Source: JAIOSF01 sp047159865
GTDB lineage: Bacteria > Campylobacterota > Campylobacteria > Campylobacterales > Arcobacteraceae
Assembly: GCF_047159865.1 (NCBI RefSeq)
Contig: NZ_AP038804.1
Location: 1,922,001 to 1,986,000 of the forward strand
DNA length: 64,000 nucleotides
Reading direction: 5' to 3'
Part shown: piece after piece, positions 10,801 to 19,725 of the stretch
Layout of the letters: each line of letters begins with the position of its first letter
How positions within the stretch are numbered: the first letter of the stretch is position 1
Program-made: the position numbers and the translations under genes
Notes under the pieces: generated by a model
Database searches by the model: none
What the model saw: the letters and a program-made list of their open reading frames with translations, nothing else
Told to the model about the DNA's origin: nothing

Positions 10801-11010
10801 AAGATTGCCATCGATTCACTCTTTTTAGATGAAGGTTTTGGTACACTAGATGAGGATAGTTTAGAAACAGCACTCAACGCTCTAAATTTACTTCAAAGTA
10901 GCGGAAAAATGGTAGGTGTGATTTCTCATGTGGAAGCATTGAAAGAGAGAATACCATTGCAGATAAAAGTTGTTCCGAAGGGTGATGGGACGAGTGAGGT
11001 AGAGATATGA
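7870..11010 (+). CDS. sbcC: SbcC, Rad50-type ATPase with zinc hook
   Basis: A 1046-aa SMC-like ATPase partner of SbcD. The N-terminal Walker A is GPTGAGKST at residues 36-44. Two long, very K/E/Q-rich coiled-coil arms flank the zinc-hook motif CYLC (Cys529, Cys532). The C-terminal lobe has the ABC signature LSGGES at 955-960 and Walker B LFLDEGFG with Asp987-Glu988. Length and layout are normal for SbcC. The start overlaps the sbcD stop (TAATG) and the stop overlaps the next gene (ATGA), so it lies inside a translationally coupled run. Confidence 0.96.
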   Translation: MKILKLKALNINSLKGETEIDFRTFLNDNALFAITGPTGAGKSTILDIITCALYGRTPRLKNPNELMARHTGECYCEVEFEIKGEIYRSSWTQKRARKNAEGKFQTAKMELSDVNSAKVLKSTLRDVPKYVEELSGLDFDRFKQSMVLAQGGFDAFLKADEKERSTLLEKMTGTQIYKQISAEVYEQYSSCKYDIELDKKILDTRELLSSTEVEEKEKVLEENKKQKQLLDKEEKELREIKVWIETLDKLVLEDKNYSELYTSSVKEKEDNKEQYESLTLANKALNMQSIYQEYTGIKTTIVTQKEKLRVYDEQYKSLTSQLHSQNILVESVKKEYEKEKISFEQNSLKLKDIRALREQINSKEKLQNDIENKLSNQKKELSKLFNVEISSIVEDEEYITTAYTQQKDKIKVLYEHLEVCEKEYSTIESIVVDKLKKEESYRQSLKRIEQIQNTIVEYEKLLVDIQKEKKLSVELTKQIEVDSTLQKEKTKLIEQITLTLQTLVQKRENELLIAKYEDDRKKLQKNEECYLCGSKEHPYIIHSVEVNIDETTSKIDEQKSVLVKENENLKLYENKLLLNNKKVEDCLLELTKLNDTKEKIEQFFKDTNFTLELNSNEELEEEQQTLEKEIQEITILREKKDRIQKEKEQLQKQYYLLQEQEIQIEAILKAFEENKKELNTLIIEIDSLKQKSKTILDTDDIELYEKNITSTYSAIQTKYNDTTKELSTLLSKEGFLNTQIKELQLKQKNDELKVEKLQTEFEKALVENDFKTPIDFESAILPKEKREELSLFCNSIDEKYNRYKTLQIDTSKKLEMHKKQEIKIRPFDEVIDELKVLDEKIDEIQKSIGSSEKELEINTQNRTKNEEKIKELEKKQEKFKVWVKLNDMIGSADGNKFAKFAQGITLDQLISLANHHLSILSSRYELKRSSEQKQLLEIEVIDSFQGDVIRPVSTLSGGESFIVSLSLALGLSELASQKIAIDSLFLDEGFGTLDEDSLETALNALNLLQSSGKMVGVISHVEALKERIPLQIKVVPKGDGTSEVEI

Positions 11011-11897
11011 ATGAATTGATAATCGATGAAGATATAAAAAGTAAAATCTATACTATAAGAGATATGCAGGTTATGATTGATAGAGATTTAGCAAAACTTT
11101 ATGGTGTAGATACAAAAGTATTTAATCAAGCAGTAAAAAGAAATATAGAAAGATTTCCTGAAAATTTTAGATTTCAATTAACACAGATAGAAAAAGATGA
11201 ACTGGTCACAAATTGTGACCGGTTCAATACTTTGAAACATTCTAGTTCAAATCCTTATGCATTTACAGAGCAGGGTGTTTCTATGCTAAGTGCTGTTTTA
11301 AAAAGTAAAATTGCTATAGATATAAGTATGAAAATCATAAATAGCTTTGTAGATATGAGAAAAGTTATTTCAAGTAATAGTTTACTTTGCCAGAGATTGG
11401 ATAATCTAGAAAAGAAACAGATGTCAAATGATGAAAGGTTTGAAAAACTTTTTGACGCTTTAGAAGATAACACTATCAAACCAAAGCAAGGGATATTTTA
11501 CGATGGTCAAATGTTTGATGCGTACAGTTTTGTATCTGATTTGATAAGGGATGCAAAGAGTTCTATTGTATTGATAGATAATTATATAGATGATAGTGTC
11601 CTAACACTTTTTTCAAAAAATCAAACTATAGATGTAATTATCTACACAAAAACTATATCAAAGCAACTAAAACTAGACCTAGAAAAATATAACTCACAAT
11701 ATAAAGATATAGAGATAAAAAACTTCAAAGATGCACATGATAGATTTATGATAATAGATAATGTTGATGTCTATCATATTGGTGCTAGTTTAAAAGACTT
11801 GGGGAAAAAGTGGTTTGCTTTTTCTCGGTTTGATGTTGGGGCTTTTGATATTTTGGGTAGGTTGGAAAGGAATAAATTTGAACATACTAAATACTAA
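11007..11897 (+). CDS. ORF6N-domain protein with C-terminal PLD-like domain
   Basis: A 296-aa protein. Residues about 12-110 are an ORF6N domain, a KilA-N-associated DNA-binding type domain common in phage and mobile-element proteins. It shows IRDMQVMIDRDLAKLYGV, NIERFPENFRFQLT and PYAFTEQGVSML. A short coiled linker follows. The region around 165-280 resembles a phospholipase-D-like phosphodiesterase fold, with a single variant HKD-type motif H244-x-R246-x4-D251, in which Arg replaces the usual Lys. Catalysis is therefore doubtful. The start overlaps the sbcC stop (ATGA) and the stop is ten bases before the HamA-like gene. A role as regulator or sensor of the defence genes is inference. Confidence 0.8.
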   Translation: MNELIIDEDIKSKIYTIRDMQVMIDRDLAKLYGVDTKVFNQAVKRNIERFPENFRFQLTQIEKDELVTNCDRFNTLKHSSSNPYAFTEQGVSMLSAVLKSKIAIDISMKIINSFVDMRKVISSNSLLCQRLDNLEKKQMSNDERFEKLFDALEDNTIKPKQGIFYDGQMFDAYSFVSDLIRDAKSSIVLIDNYIDDSVLTLFSKNQTIDVIIYTKTISKQLKLDLEKYNSQYKDIEIKNFKDAHDRFMIIDNVDVYHIGASLKDLGKKWFAFSRFDVGAFDILGRLERNKFEHTKY

Positions 11898-11907
11898 GTT
11901 AGAAAAT

Positions 11908-12582
11908 ATGAGTGACTATGGTAAAACAACAAACTGTAACGTATATTCAATACATGCAGAAGTTAATGATATTGAAGCTAGGGCAATAGAGATGATTGAT
12001 ATGATAGCTGACACAAGTTGGATTAGTCGACTTGATATTATTCCTAGAACTAGTTATGAAGCAAGAGCAAAAACTACAATTGATAAACTTATAAATGGTA
12101 TATTAACACAAGTGACAACTACTGTAAATACAGAATTTGGAGAATTTTTAATCTCTGTTACTGCTCAAGATTCTTTAGAGTTACAATACAACCATACAAA
12201 AGTTCCTCTAGCAGAATTATTTAAAGAAAAGAAAACAGGAAACCCTGGTTTTGATTTTCATACGGAAAGCGATACTCAACTAATAGTATTTGGTGAAGCA
12301 AAATATAGTGGAGTTACAAATCCTCATACAAATGCATTAACTCAAATTTCTCGTTTTATTAGTCTTGAAAAAGATAAAATGGAATTGCAGGATTTACAAA
12401 ACTTTGTTTCTAAAGAATCTGTAGAAAATATTTTAGTTGATAAAAAAGCATTTGTTGCTGCTTTTTCAATTAATAGTGAAAATCCACAAGCAATAATTGA
12501 AAATGCATTAAAATCTGAACATATAAATCCTTTACTGAATTATCATGAATTATATATAATAGGAATTACTATCAATGATTAA
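11908..12582 (+). CDS. hamA: HamA-like nuclease (DUF1837), Hachiman/AbpAB-type
   Basis: A 224-aa protein that fits the HamA/AbpA (DUF1837) nuclease subunit of Hachiman-type defence. In the family this is a PD-(D/E)xK nuclease held in check by its helicase partner. The likely active site is visible: Asp116 in NPGFDFH, then Glu130-x-Lys132 in VFGEAKYSG. The start is set at ATG 11908, since the longer in-frame reading from 11815 overlaps the previous gene with an unnatural hydrophobic leader. Its stop overlaps the helicase start by eight bases. The family call rests on the E-x-K motif, the size and the paired helicase; the N-terminal half is not distinctive by eye. Confidence 0.75.
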   Translation: MSDYGKTTNCNVYSIHAEVNDIEARAIEMIDMIADTSWISRLDIIPRTSYEARAKTTIDKLINGILTQVTTTVNTEFGEFLISVTAQDSLELQYNHTKVPLAELFKEKKTGNPGFDFHTESDTQLIVFGEAKYSGVTNPHTNALTQISRFISLEKDKMELQDLQNFVSKESVENILVDKKAFVAAFSINSENPQAIIENALKSEHINPLLNYHELYIIGITIND

Positions 12583-14899
12583 AAATATACTTGAGAACAA
12601 TAATGTTGAACAAATTATAGCAACTATTTTAAATCGAATACATAAAGAAGGACCTATTAATGCATTGGATTTTGAAGCTCTATCATATATAAAAAGATTT
12701 CATAATTATATATTACAAAAATATGAAAAACAACTTTTATATACAATGGGATTATTTTATAAAACAAATGAACCTAAAAATATATTAGAAGAAGTATATT
12801 CTATATATGAAGATATAATTAACGATGAGACAGGCAGAAACTTTACACCAGTTCAGGCACATGCATATTTAAATATTCAAGATAAAACATATTTTTCTTT
12901 TTCAGCACCAACTAGTGCTGGAAAATCTTATTTATTTAGAGAAATAATTCAAAATGTTGATTATGATATTGTTATAGTTGTACCATCACGTGCATTGATT
13001 ACAGAATATATAAATACTATTAATAATTTGTTATCTCATGACACATCAATTTTAATACTTCCATTTATTGAAAATATCAATAAGTCCAATACAAGTAGAA
13101 GAATTTTTATTATTACACCAGAAAGAGGTATTGAACTTTTTAAAAGAATTAATGAATTTAATATAGGACTTTTTTTGTTGGATGAAGCTCAAATATCAGA
13201 AGAAGGAATTAGAGGGATGAAATTTGATTCTTTTATACGACGGATTGACAAACATTTACCGAATGCTAAAAAGGTATTTGCTCATCCATTTGTAAATAAT
13301 CCGGAGGCACAATTATTAAAACATAATTTTGAAAAAAAATCTTCTTTTATGACTTACGAACAACATACGGTAGGAAAAATATTTATTTCGTTGGATAAAG
13401 AAAAATTATCATATTTTTCACCATATCAAAAAAAAATCAAAAACCTATATGATGAAAACTCAGATATTGTTCTAGATGTTTTAAATAATAATGGTTCTAT
13501 ATTAATTTATGTATCAAAAGAAAAGATTTATACCGGTAAATATATTACAGATTTTGCAAAATATATTGATAAATGTGATAAATTAACAGATCCAAATGCA
13601 ATAAAGTTAATAGAAAAACTAAGAAAATTTATTGGTGCTTCATCTTCAGGTAAGGAAAAATTCTCTGCATTAATATCTATGATGGAAAAGGGCATAGTTC
13701 TACACCACGGGTCAATGCCATTGAATGCAAGATTAATTATGGAAGATTTTGTAAGATTAAAATTTGCCCGTATTTGTTTTTCTACTGCTACCTTGATTCA
13801 AGGAATAAATATGCCATTTGATATAGTATGGATTGACAATTTTCATAATTTAAAAACATTAAATTTAAAAAATTTAATTGGTAGAGCAGGAAGAACTACT
13901 TCAAGTAGTGATAAGTTTGAATTCGGATATGTAATTGTAAAAAAGCAAAATATTGCTACTTTTTCTAAAAGATTACAAGAAAACTATAATTTAACAGAAA
14001 CATCTATTATTGATGGGGATAAGTCTTCTATTGTTGATAATGACTTTAAAGATATAATTGAAGCAGTAAAAGATGATACATTTAATGATGATTTACATTT
14101 AACAAATACACAAGTTGAAAGACTTAAAGATAAAAATATCAAAAAAGACATAGAATACATTTTAAATACAATGATTATTGATAATAAGCCAATTCAAGCA
14201 AAAGTCTATACCGATTTAACAAAACATTTTAAAAAGAAAATTAGTGATTCCTTTAAAAATATTTTTATTACTCACCTAAGAAAAGACACTCTAAATCCGG
14301 GTGAAACAGGTGTATTACATTCCGCTATTCCAATTATGTTATGGCAAATTCAAGGTAAATCATTTAGTGAAATCTTATCTTTACGGTATGCATATTTATC
14401 AAAAAAAGATGAACGAAATAGTATTTTATCTAAAGTATATACCAATGAAATTACAGCAGAAGATGCAGAAAAAATGATTCAAGAGATATCAGTACACTTT
14501 AGTCCAATACCAAAGCCTTTACCCGACAATACTTTAGGAAATATAAATAGGTTTACAGGTGTATCTATTGATAAAATAAATTATGATTTATTAGTTTATG
14601 ATACATATGATTATTTAGATAAAGTAATCTCATTATCATTGAGTGACCCTATATGTGCAGCATTTCAATTATATTATAATGATACAAAAGACAATAGAGC
14701 GATAATGATGAAAAACTATATTAGATATGGTACTAATAATACAACTGAAATTTGGTTATTAAGATATGGTTTTGAATTTGAAGATATTGAATGGCTACTA
14801 GAATATATTGATAGTATTAATGAAAATGAAATTATTTTCAAAGGTGAAATTTATGCCTTAGAAGAAGATAAATTTAATGTAATACAAAGATTTATATAA
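12575..14899 (+). CDS. hamB: HamB-like superfamily 2 helicase, Hachiman/AbpAB-type
   Basis: A 774-aa SF2 DNA helicase and probable partner of the HamA-like nuclease; in Hachiman, HamB patrols DNA and releases HamA on damaged or phage DNA. Motifs: a Q-like TPVQAHAY at 91-98, Walker A SAPTSAGKS ending at 118, DEAQ at 203-206, then GSILIYVSKEK and HHGSMPLNARLIMEDF in the second RecA lobe. FSTATLIQGINMP and IGRAGR (436-440) follow. The last 270 residues carry no motif I recognise. The start overlaps the nuclease gene by eight bases, and the stop is five bases before the fusion helicase gene. The region is clearly more AT-rich in style than sbcCD, which fits transfer. Confidence 0.82.
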   Translation: MIKNILENNNVEQIIATILNRIHKEGPINALDFEALSYIKRFHNYILQKYEKQLLYTMGLFYKTNEPKNILEEVYSIYEDIINDETGRNFTPVQAHAYLNIQDKTYFSFSAPTSAGKSYLFREIIQNVDYDIVIVVPSRALITEYINTINNLLSHDTSILILPFIENINKSNTSRRIFIITPERGIELFKRINEFNIGLFLLDEAQISEEGIRGMKFDSFIRRIDKHLPNAKKVFAHPFVNNPEAQLLKHNFEKKSSFMTYEQHTVGKIFISLDKEKLSYFSPYQKKIKNLYDENSDIVLDVLNNNGSILIYVSKEKIYTGKYITDFAKYIDKCDKLTDPNAIKLIEKLRKFIGASSSGKEKFSALISMMEKGIVLHHGSMPLNARLIMEDFVRLKFARICFSTATLIQGINMPFDIVWIDNFHNLKTLNLKNLIGRAGRTTSSSDKFEFGYVIVKKQNIATFSKRLQENYNLTETSIIDGDKSSIVDNDFKDIIEAVKDDTFNDDLHLTNTQVERLKDKNIKKDIEYILNTMIIDNKPIQAKVYTDLTKHFKKKISDSFKNIFITHLRKDTLNPGETGVLHSAIPIMLWQIQGKSFSEILSLRYAYLSKKDERNSILSKVYTNEITAEDAEKMIQEISVHFSPIPKPLPDNTLGNINRFTGVSIDKINYDLLVYDTYDYLDKVISLSLSDPICAAFQLYYNDTKDNRAIMMKNYIRYGTNNTTEIWLLRYGFEFEDIEWLLEYIDSINENEIIFKGEIYALEEDKFNVIQRFI

Positions 14900-14904
14900 T
14901 TTAA

Positions 14905-17900
14905 ATGAAAAATAAACATACAATCTTTCTAGACCTAGAAGTAAATAAAAAAAACAAAAAGATAAATGAGTTTGGTTTGATATATAAAGATGATGAACTT
15001 AAAACATCATCTTTACAAGAGGTTAAAGAGTTTATCAATAACTGTGATACTCTCTATATCTGTGGTCACAATCTAATAGATTTTGATCTTGAAATTTTAA
15101 AAGAGACTTCTTTATACCAAGATATACAAGACTTCTCTTTTATAGATACGCTCCCTTTGTCACTTTTACTTTTCAATCAAAAGACAATACACAGCTTACC
15201 AAAAAACTATAAAAGTGAAGATGACTTTGCTAATGACCCTGTAGAAGATTCTAAAATCACTTTGGAACTTTTATGTAAACTTGAAGAGGAGTTTTTATCA
15301 CTTCCTGAAAATAGTCAAAATATATTTTATAGTTTGTTAAAAGACGATAAGTATTTTAGTGGATTTTTTAAATATATCAATATCTCAAACCCTTTAACTT
15401 TCTCAGACACTAAATCTTTAAAAAATATGATTTACGATATACATAAAAATGTCATAGTAAACAAAGAGTATCTTGAAAAGATAATAGATTCAAATTCCGT
15501 TGAATTATCTTATATCTTAGCGTTGCTTACTCCACACATAGAGATAAAATCTCATCCTCCAAAAGTATTGTATAGCTATCCAAGTATCGTACAGATACAA
15601 AAAAAACTCTGTTTTGATATAGATAAAACGATAGATGAATTAAGTGCGTTTTCAAAAGAAACATTTGGATTTGGTACATTTAGAATATTTCAAAGGCTAA
15701 ATGCAGATATATTTGATGATCAAACTATCTCACAAAAAGAGATAATCGAAGCATCGTTAAAAGATGATTCGTTTCTTGCTATTTTACCCACTGGTGGTGG
15801 AAAGACTTTTACTTTTTGGTTACCTGCAATTATCAAAGCTAAAGCGTATAAATCATTGACTGTAATTATCTCTCCACTTCAAGCACTTATAGAGGATCAT
15901 ATTACGAGTTTTGAGAGTAAAGTTGCAAACTATAAAGCTGTGGCTATTAGTGGATTTATGAGTCCGTTGGAAAGGGCTGAAGCGATTGAACAAACTATAA
16001 ATGGGGAGGCTGATATATTATATATTGCTCCTGAATCATTAAGATCAAATGTAATCTTTAGTATTTTGAAAAATAGATTTATAGAAAGATTTGTTATAGA
16101 TGAAGCTCACTGTTTATCTACTTGGGGTAATGATTTTAGGCAAGATTATTTTTATATTTGTGAATATGTTCAAGATTTACTTAAAAATAAACCATTTCAA
16201 GACCATATACCAATCTCCTGTTTTACTGCAACAGCAAAACCAAGTGTAATAGAAGATATAAATCAATATATCTTAAAAGGTTTAGATATAAAACTAAACA
16301 AATATTTAGCAGTTCCAGAACGAAAAAACCTACAATACAAATCTATACCCTCATCAAAAAAAGATAAGTATCGTGAACTATTAAAGCTTATTAATAATCA
16401 TGAAGGTTCAACACTTGTATATATTCCTTCTTCTACAAAAGATTGTGATGATGTAGCAGAACAACTCTCTATGGATACTACAAAAGTGGTTAAATCTTTT
16501 CATTCTAAATTAGATTCACAAAAGAAGATGGAGATATTAAAAGGCTATATTGAAAATACTATTGATATTATTGTTGCTACAACTGCCTTTGGTATGGGAG
16601 TGGATAAGTCAAACATAACAAATGTAATACACTATGAGATATCAGAATCCTTAGAAAACTATGCACAAGAAGCTGGTCGTGGGGCTAGGGATGAAAATCT
16701 TACTGCTTCTTGTCCTATACTGTTTGATGAAGATGATATGGATAAACATTTTAATTCTTTAAATCGTTCAAAATTAACAGCAAATGAGATCAACTCAATC
16801 TTTAAAGTTATCAAAAATTATCCACAAGATATAGTAAATAAAACAGCTTTTGAGTTAGCAAGGGATGCAGGATGGGATGTAGAAGACAATGAAAATGAGT
16901 ATAATACCAAAATAAAAACAGCTTTATTAGAACTTGAAAGGGAAGGATATTTAAGTAGAAAAAGAAATAAAACACAATTTTTTGCAGATTCTATTGCATC
17001 AAAGAGTCTAGACAAACTAAATAAGCATTTTGAAACTTCTGTATATTCAAAAGAGGAAAAAGTTCGATTATCTTTGATACTAAACACTATTGTTGGAAAT
17101 GGAAAAGTTGAATCAGTTCAAATAGATGAGTTAGCCGACCAATTGGGATACAAAAAAGATGAGATATCTTTAAGTATACATCAACTAAAGCAGATGGATA
17201 TTTTAGGTGACAGTAAAGACTTAAATTTGGAGACAAAAAAAAGTGATATAAAAAAATTTCCTTACATAAAACAAATAGAGATAAAATTGTTTAACTATCT
17301 AAATGGGTTAAATAGTGATAAAGTTACTACACGAGAACTAAATGAATATCTATATCAAGAAAAAGTAATTACAAAAAATCAAGTTGAACTTATAAAATCT
17401 ATTATAAAAAATTGGAAAAATAAATCTACATTTTTGTTTACAAGAATTAATAGAGAAAGAGATTTATGGTATTTTGAATTTAAAGATAAAAAAAGTGTAA
17501 AAGACAAAATAAATCTAAGACATAATATATCTGATAAGCTATTAAATATATTTTTTAAACAAATAGATTCAAAAGATAAAAAAGAGATACAATTCTCCCT
17601 AAAAGAATTATATCTATATCTTGATAAAGAGGTTGATATTCAACAAATTGACAAAACTTTGTTATATCTTCACCATTTAAAAATTATAGAACTACTAAAG
17701 GGAAGATTTATCAACTATTCCCCAATGAACTTAATCAAAGAGGAAAAGATAAAAATACAAAATAAAATTTATACAAAAAATGAATATAAAAATAGACTTG
17801 AAAAGCACTATCAAACTAAAATAGAATCAATTCATATAATGTGTGAATATGCAAGTAGATTAAAAGATGATAATCACAAAGCGATTTTATTTTTAAAAGA

Positions 17901-19725
17901 TTACTTTACATTACCTTATGATAATTTTAAGAAACAATATAATTTATTAAAAAAAAGAATATCAAGGCCCATATCTCAAAAAAGGTATAATAAAATATTT
18001 ACTCAAATGTCAGATGAGCAAAAGCTTATCATAAATGATAAAACTACAAAAGCTATGATGATATTAGCAGGTCCAGGAAGTGGCAAAACTAGAGTTTTAG
18101 TACATAAAATAGCCTCATTGATTTTAACTGAAGATATAAAGCCTGAACAATTTATGATGTTGACTTTTTCAAAAAGTGCAAAATGGGAATTTAAGACCAG
18201 ACTAAATGAACTTGTAGGAGCATTGTCCTACGATGTTGAGATACAAACATTTCACTCTTATGCTCTTAAATTAATAGCAAGAGATACAAAACAAAATGAT
18301 GAGATATTAAATCAAGCTATAAAAGAAGCTACAAAATCTATACTTGATGGGGATATAAGGTTACCATATAAAGCTGTATTGGTTTTGGATGAATATCAAG
18401 ATATAAATCAAGATAGTTTTGAACTTGTAAAAGCGATTTATAATACAAGTGATAAAGAGATGAGAATTATAGCTGTAGGAGATGATGATCAATGTATTAT
18501 GAATCATATCGGTGCAGACACAAAGTTTATAGATCTGTTTAAAACCGAGTTTGCTTGCAGTGAAAATGATGAAGATCTATATAAAAAATATGAGCTATCT
18601 TGTAACTTTAGAAGTAAAAAACATATAGTTGAATACTCGAACCAATTTATAAAAAATATAACAAACAGATATAAAGACAATGTTTTATACCCCAACTCAT
18701 CTGCAAATGGAGAGGTAAGCGTTTATATTAATAGTTGCACAAACCTTATAACACCAACAACAAATCTAGTAAAAGAACTAGTAAATAAGGATGAAAAAAA
18801 TAAAAACATTGCCATTTTAGCTTTTACAAATGATGAAGTTATGCAGATATATTCACAACTACAAGAAAATGGGATAGATGCAAAATATATTATTGATAGA
18901 GAGAAATTTCATTTAAAAAATATTATTGAGATAGTAGAGTTTGAAAAAGTTTTAAATAGCTATTTAAATGATGAAACTAGATACTTAGAACAATACTTCT
19001 ATAATGCCTTAGAGGTTATAAAAGAGAGATTTAGTAAATCATCAAATATCAAATTATTAGTAAAAATTGTCAATAGATTTTTACAAGAGAGTGAAGAGTA
19101 CTATATATCACAATGGTTGTCATATCTAGAAGAGATCAAACTTGAAGATTTTGAAAACTATAGTAAAAATATCATTATATCTACTATTCACAAGTCAAAA
19201 GGTATGGAGTTTGATAAAGTAATACTAGTAAATAATCTAAAAAAGAATCATGATACAAAAAGCAATAAAGATGAACTTGTAAGATTATATTATGTTGGTA
19301 TGACAAGGGCTAAAAATGAATTATATATTATAAAAAATGGTAGACAAAGACCACTACCTCAAGAGTATGTAACTTATATAATAGACACTGCAATATATGA
19401 TAAATCAAATCAAACTTATACTTATATTATGAGTTTATCGGATATTAGTTTGAGCTTTAACTCAAATCGACATAACTATTTTACCGGAGAAAATGTATTT
19501 TTAACTAGACAAGAAAAATTTCAAAATCTATGTATAACACAAAATGAAAAAATATTAGGCACTTTATCAAAAGAGTTTAATAATACTATTATGAATAAAT
19601 TAAAAAGTGGATATAGGATAGATAAAGTTATCATTGAGAATATTGTAGTATGGCATGATAAAGATAATAAGCAATATTTAAAACACCCTCTTTGTAAAAT
19701 CACATTGCAATTGAAAAACCTATAA
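14905..19725 (+). CDS. Fusion protein: DEDD exonuclease + RecQ helicase + UvrD/Rep helicase
   Basis: A 1606-aa protein with three DNA-processing modules. Residues 1-130 look like a DEDD 3'-5' exonuclease: Asp10-x-Glu12, Asp61 in HNLIDFD, and Asp115. The His or Tyr expected before the last Asp is not at the usual spacing (Asn110 sits at the -5 place), so activity is uncertain. Residues about 255-650 are a RecQ-type SF2 helicase: PTGGGKT (295-301), DEAH (399-402), FTATAKPSV, TAFGMGVDKSN and QEAGRGARDE. Winged-helix-like segments follow. From about 1030 comes a UvrD/Rep SF1 helicase: GPGSGKT (1056-1062), DEYQD (1162-1166), GDDDQCIM, STIHKSKGMEFD and YVGMTRAKNELY. It starts five bases after the HamB-like gene. 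A defence or repair role is inferred from context. Confidence 0.85.
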   Translation: MKNKHTIFLDLEVNKKNKKINEFGLIYKDDELKTSSLQEVKEFINNCDTLYICGHNLIDFDLEILKETSLYQDIQDFSFIDTLPLSLLLFNQKTIHSLPKNYKSEDDFANDPVEDSKITLELLCKLEEEFLSLPENSQNIFYSLLKDDKYFSGFFKYINISNPLTFSDTKSLKNMIYDIHKNVIVNKEYLEKIIDSNSVELSYILALLTPHIEIKSHPPKVLYSYPSIVQIQKKLCFDIDKTIDELSAFSKETFGFGTFRIFQRLNADIFDDQTISQKEIIEASLKDDSFLAILPTGGGKTFTFWLPAIIKAKAYKSLTVIISPLQALIEDHITSFESKVANYKAVAISGFMSPLERAEAIEQTINGEADILYIAPESLRSNVIFSILKNRFIERFVIDEAHCLSTWGNDFRQDYFYICEYVQDLLKNKPFQDHIPISCFTATAKPSVIEDINQYILKGLDIKLNKYLAVPERKNLQYKSIPSSKKDKYRELLKLINNHEGSTLVYIPSSTKDCDDVAEQLSMDTTKVVKSFHSKLDSQKKMEILKGYIENTIDIIVATTAFGMGVDKSNITNVIHYEISESLENYAQEAGRGARDENLTASCPILFDEDDMDKHFNSLNRSKLTANEINSIFKVIKNYPQDIVNKTAFELARDAGWDVEDNENEYNTKIKTALLELEREGYLSRKRNKTQFFADSIASKSLDKLNKHFETSVYSKEEKVRLSLILNTIVGNGKVESVQIDELADQLGYKKDEISLSIHQLKQMDILGDSKDLNLETKKSDIKKFPYIKQIEIKLFNYLNGLNSDKVTTRELNEYLYQEKVITKNQVELIKSIIKNWKNKSTFLFTRINRERDLWYFEFKDKKSVKDKINLRHNISDKLLNIFFKQIDSKDKKEIQFSLKELYLYLDKEVDIQQIDKTLLYLHHLKIIELLKGRFINYSPMNLIKEEKIKIQNKIYTKNEYKNRLEKHYQTKIESIHIMCEYASRLKDDNHKAILFLKDYFTLPYDNFKKQYNLLKKRISRPISQKRYNKIFTQMSDEQKLIINDKTTKAMMILAGPGSGKTRVLVHKIASLILTEDIKPEQFMMLTFSKSAKWEFKTRLNELVGALSYDVEIQTFHSYALKLIARDTKQNDEILNQAIKEATKSILDGDIRLPYKAVLVLDEYQDINQDSFELVKAIYNTSDKEMRIIAVGDDDQCIMNHIGADTKFIDLFKTEFACSENDEDLYKKYELSCNFRSKKHIVEYSNQFIKNITNRYKDNVLYPNSSANGEVSVYINSCTNLITPTTNLVKELVNKDEKNKNIAILAFTNDEVMQIYSQLQENGIDAKYIIDREKFHLKNIIEIVEFEKVLNSYLNDETRYLEQYFYNALEVIKERFSKSSNIKLLVKIVNRFLQESEEYYISQWLSYLEEIKLEDFENYSKNIIISTIHKSKGMEFDKVILVNNLKKNHDTKSNKDELVRLYYVGMTRAKNELYIIKNGRQRPLPQEYVTYIIDTAIYDKSNQTYTYIMSLSDISLSFNSNRHNYFTGENVFLTRQEKFQNLCITQNEKILGTLSKEFNNTIMNKLKSGYRIDKVIIENIVVWHDKDNKQYLKHPLCKITLQLKNL

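Noticed and set aside
11815..11907. A longer start for the HamA-like gene at 11815
   Set aside because: It overlaps the ORF6N gene by 83 bases and adds a hydrophobic leader that does not fit a cytoplasmic nuclease.
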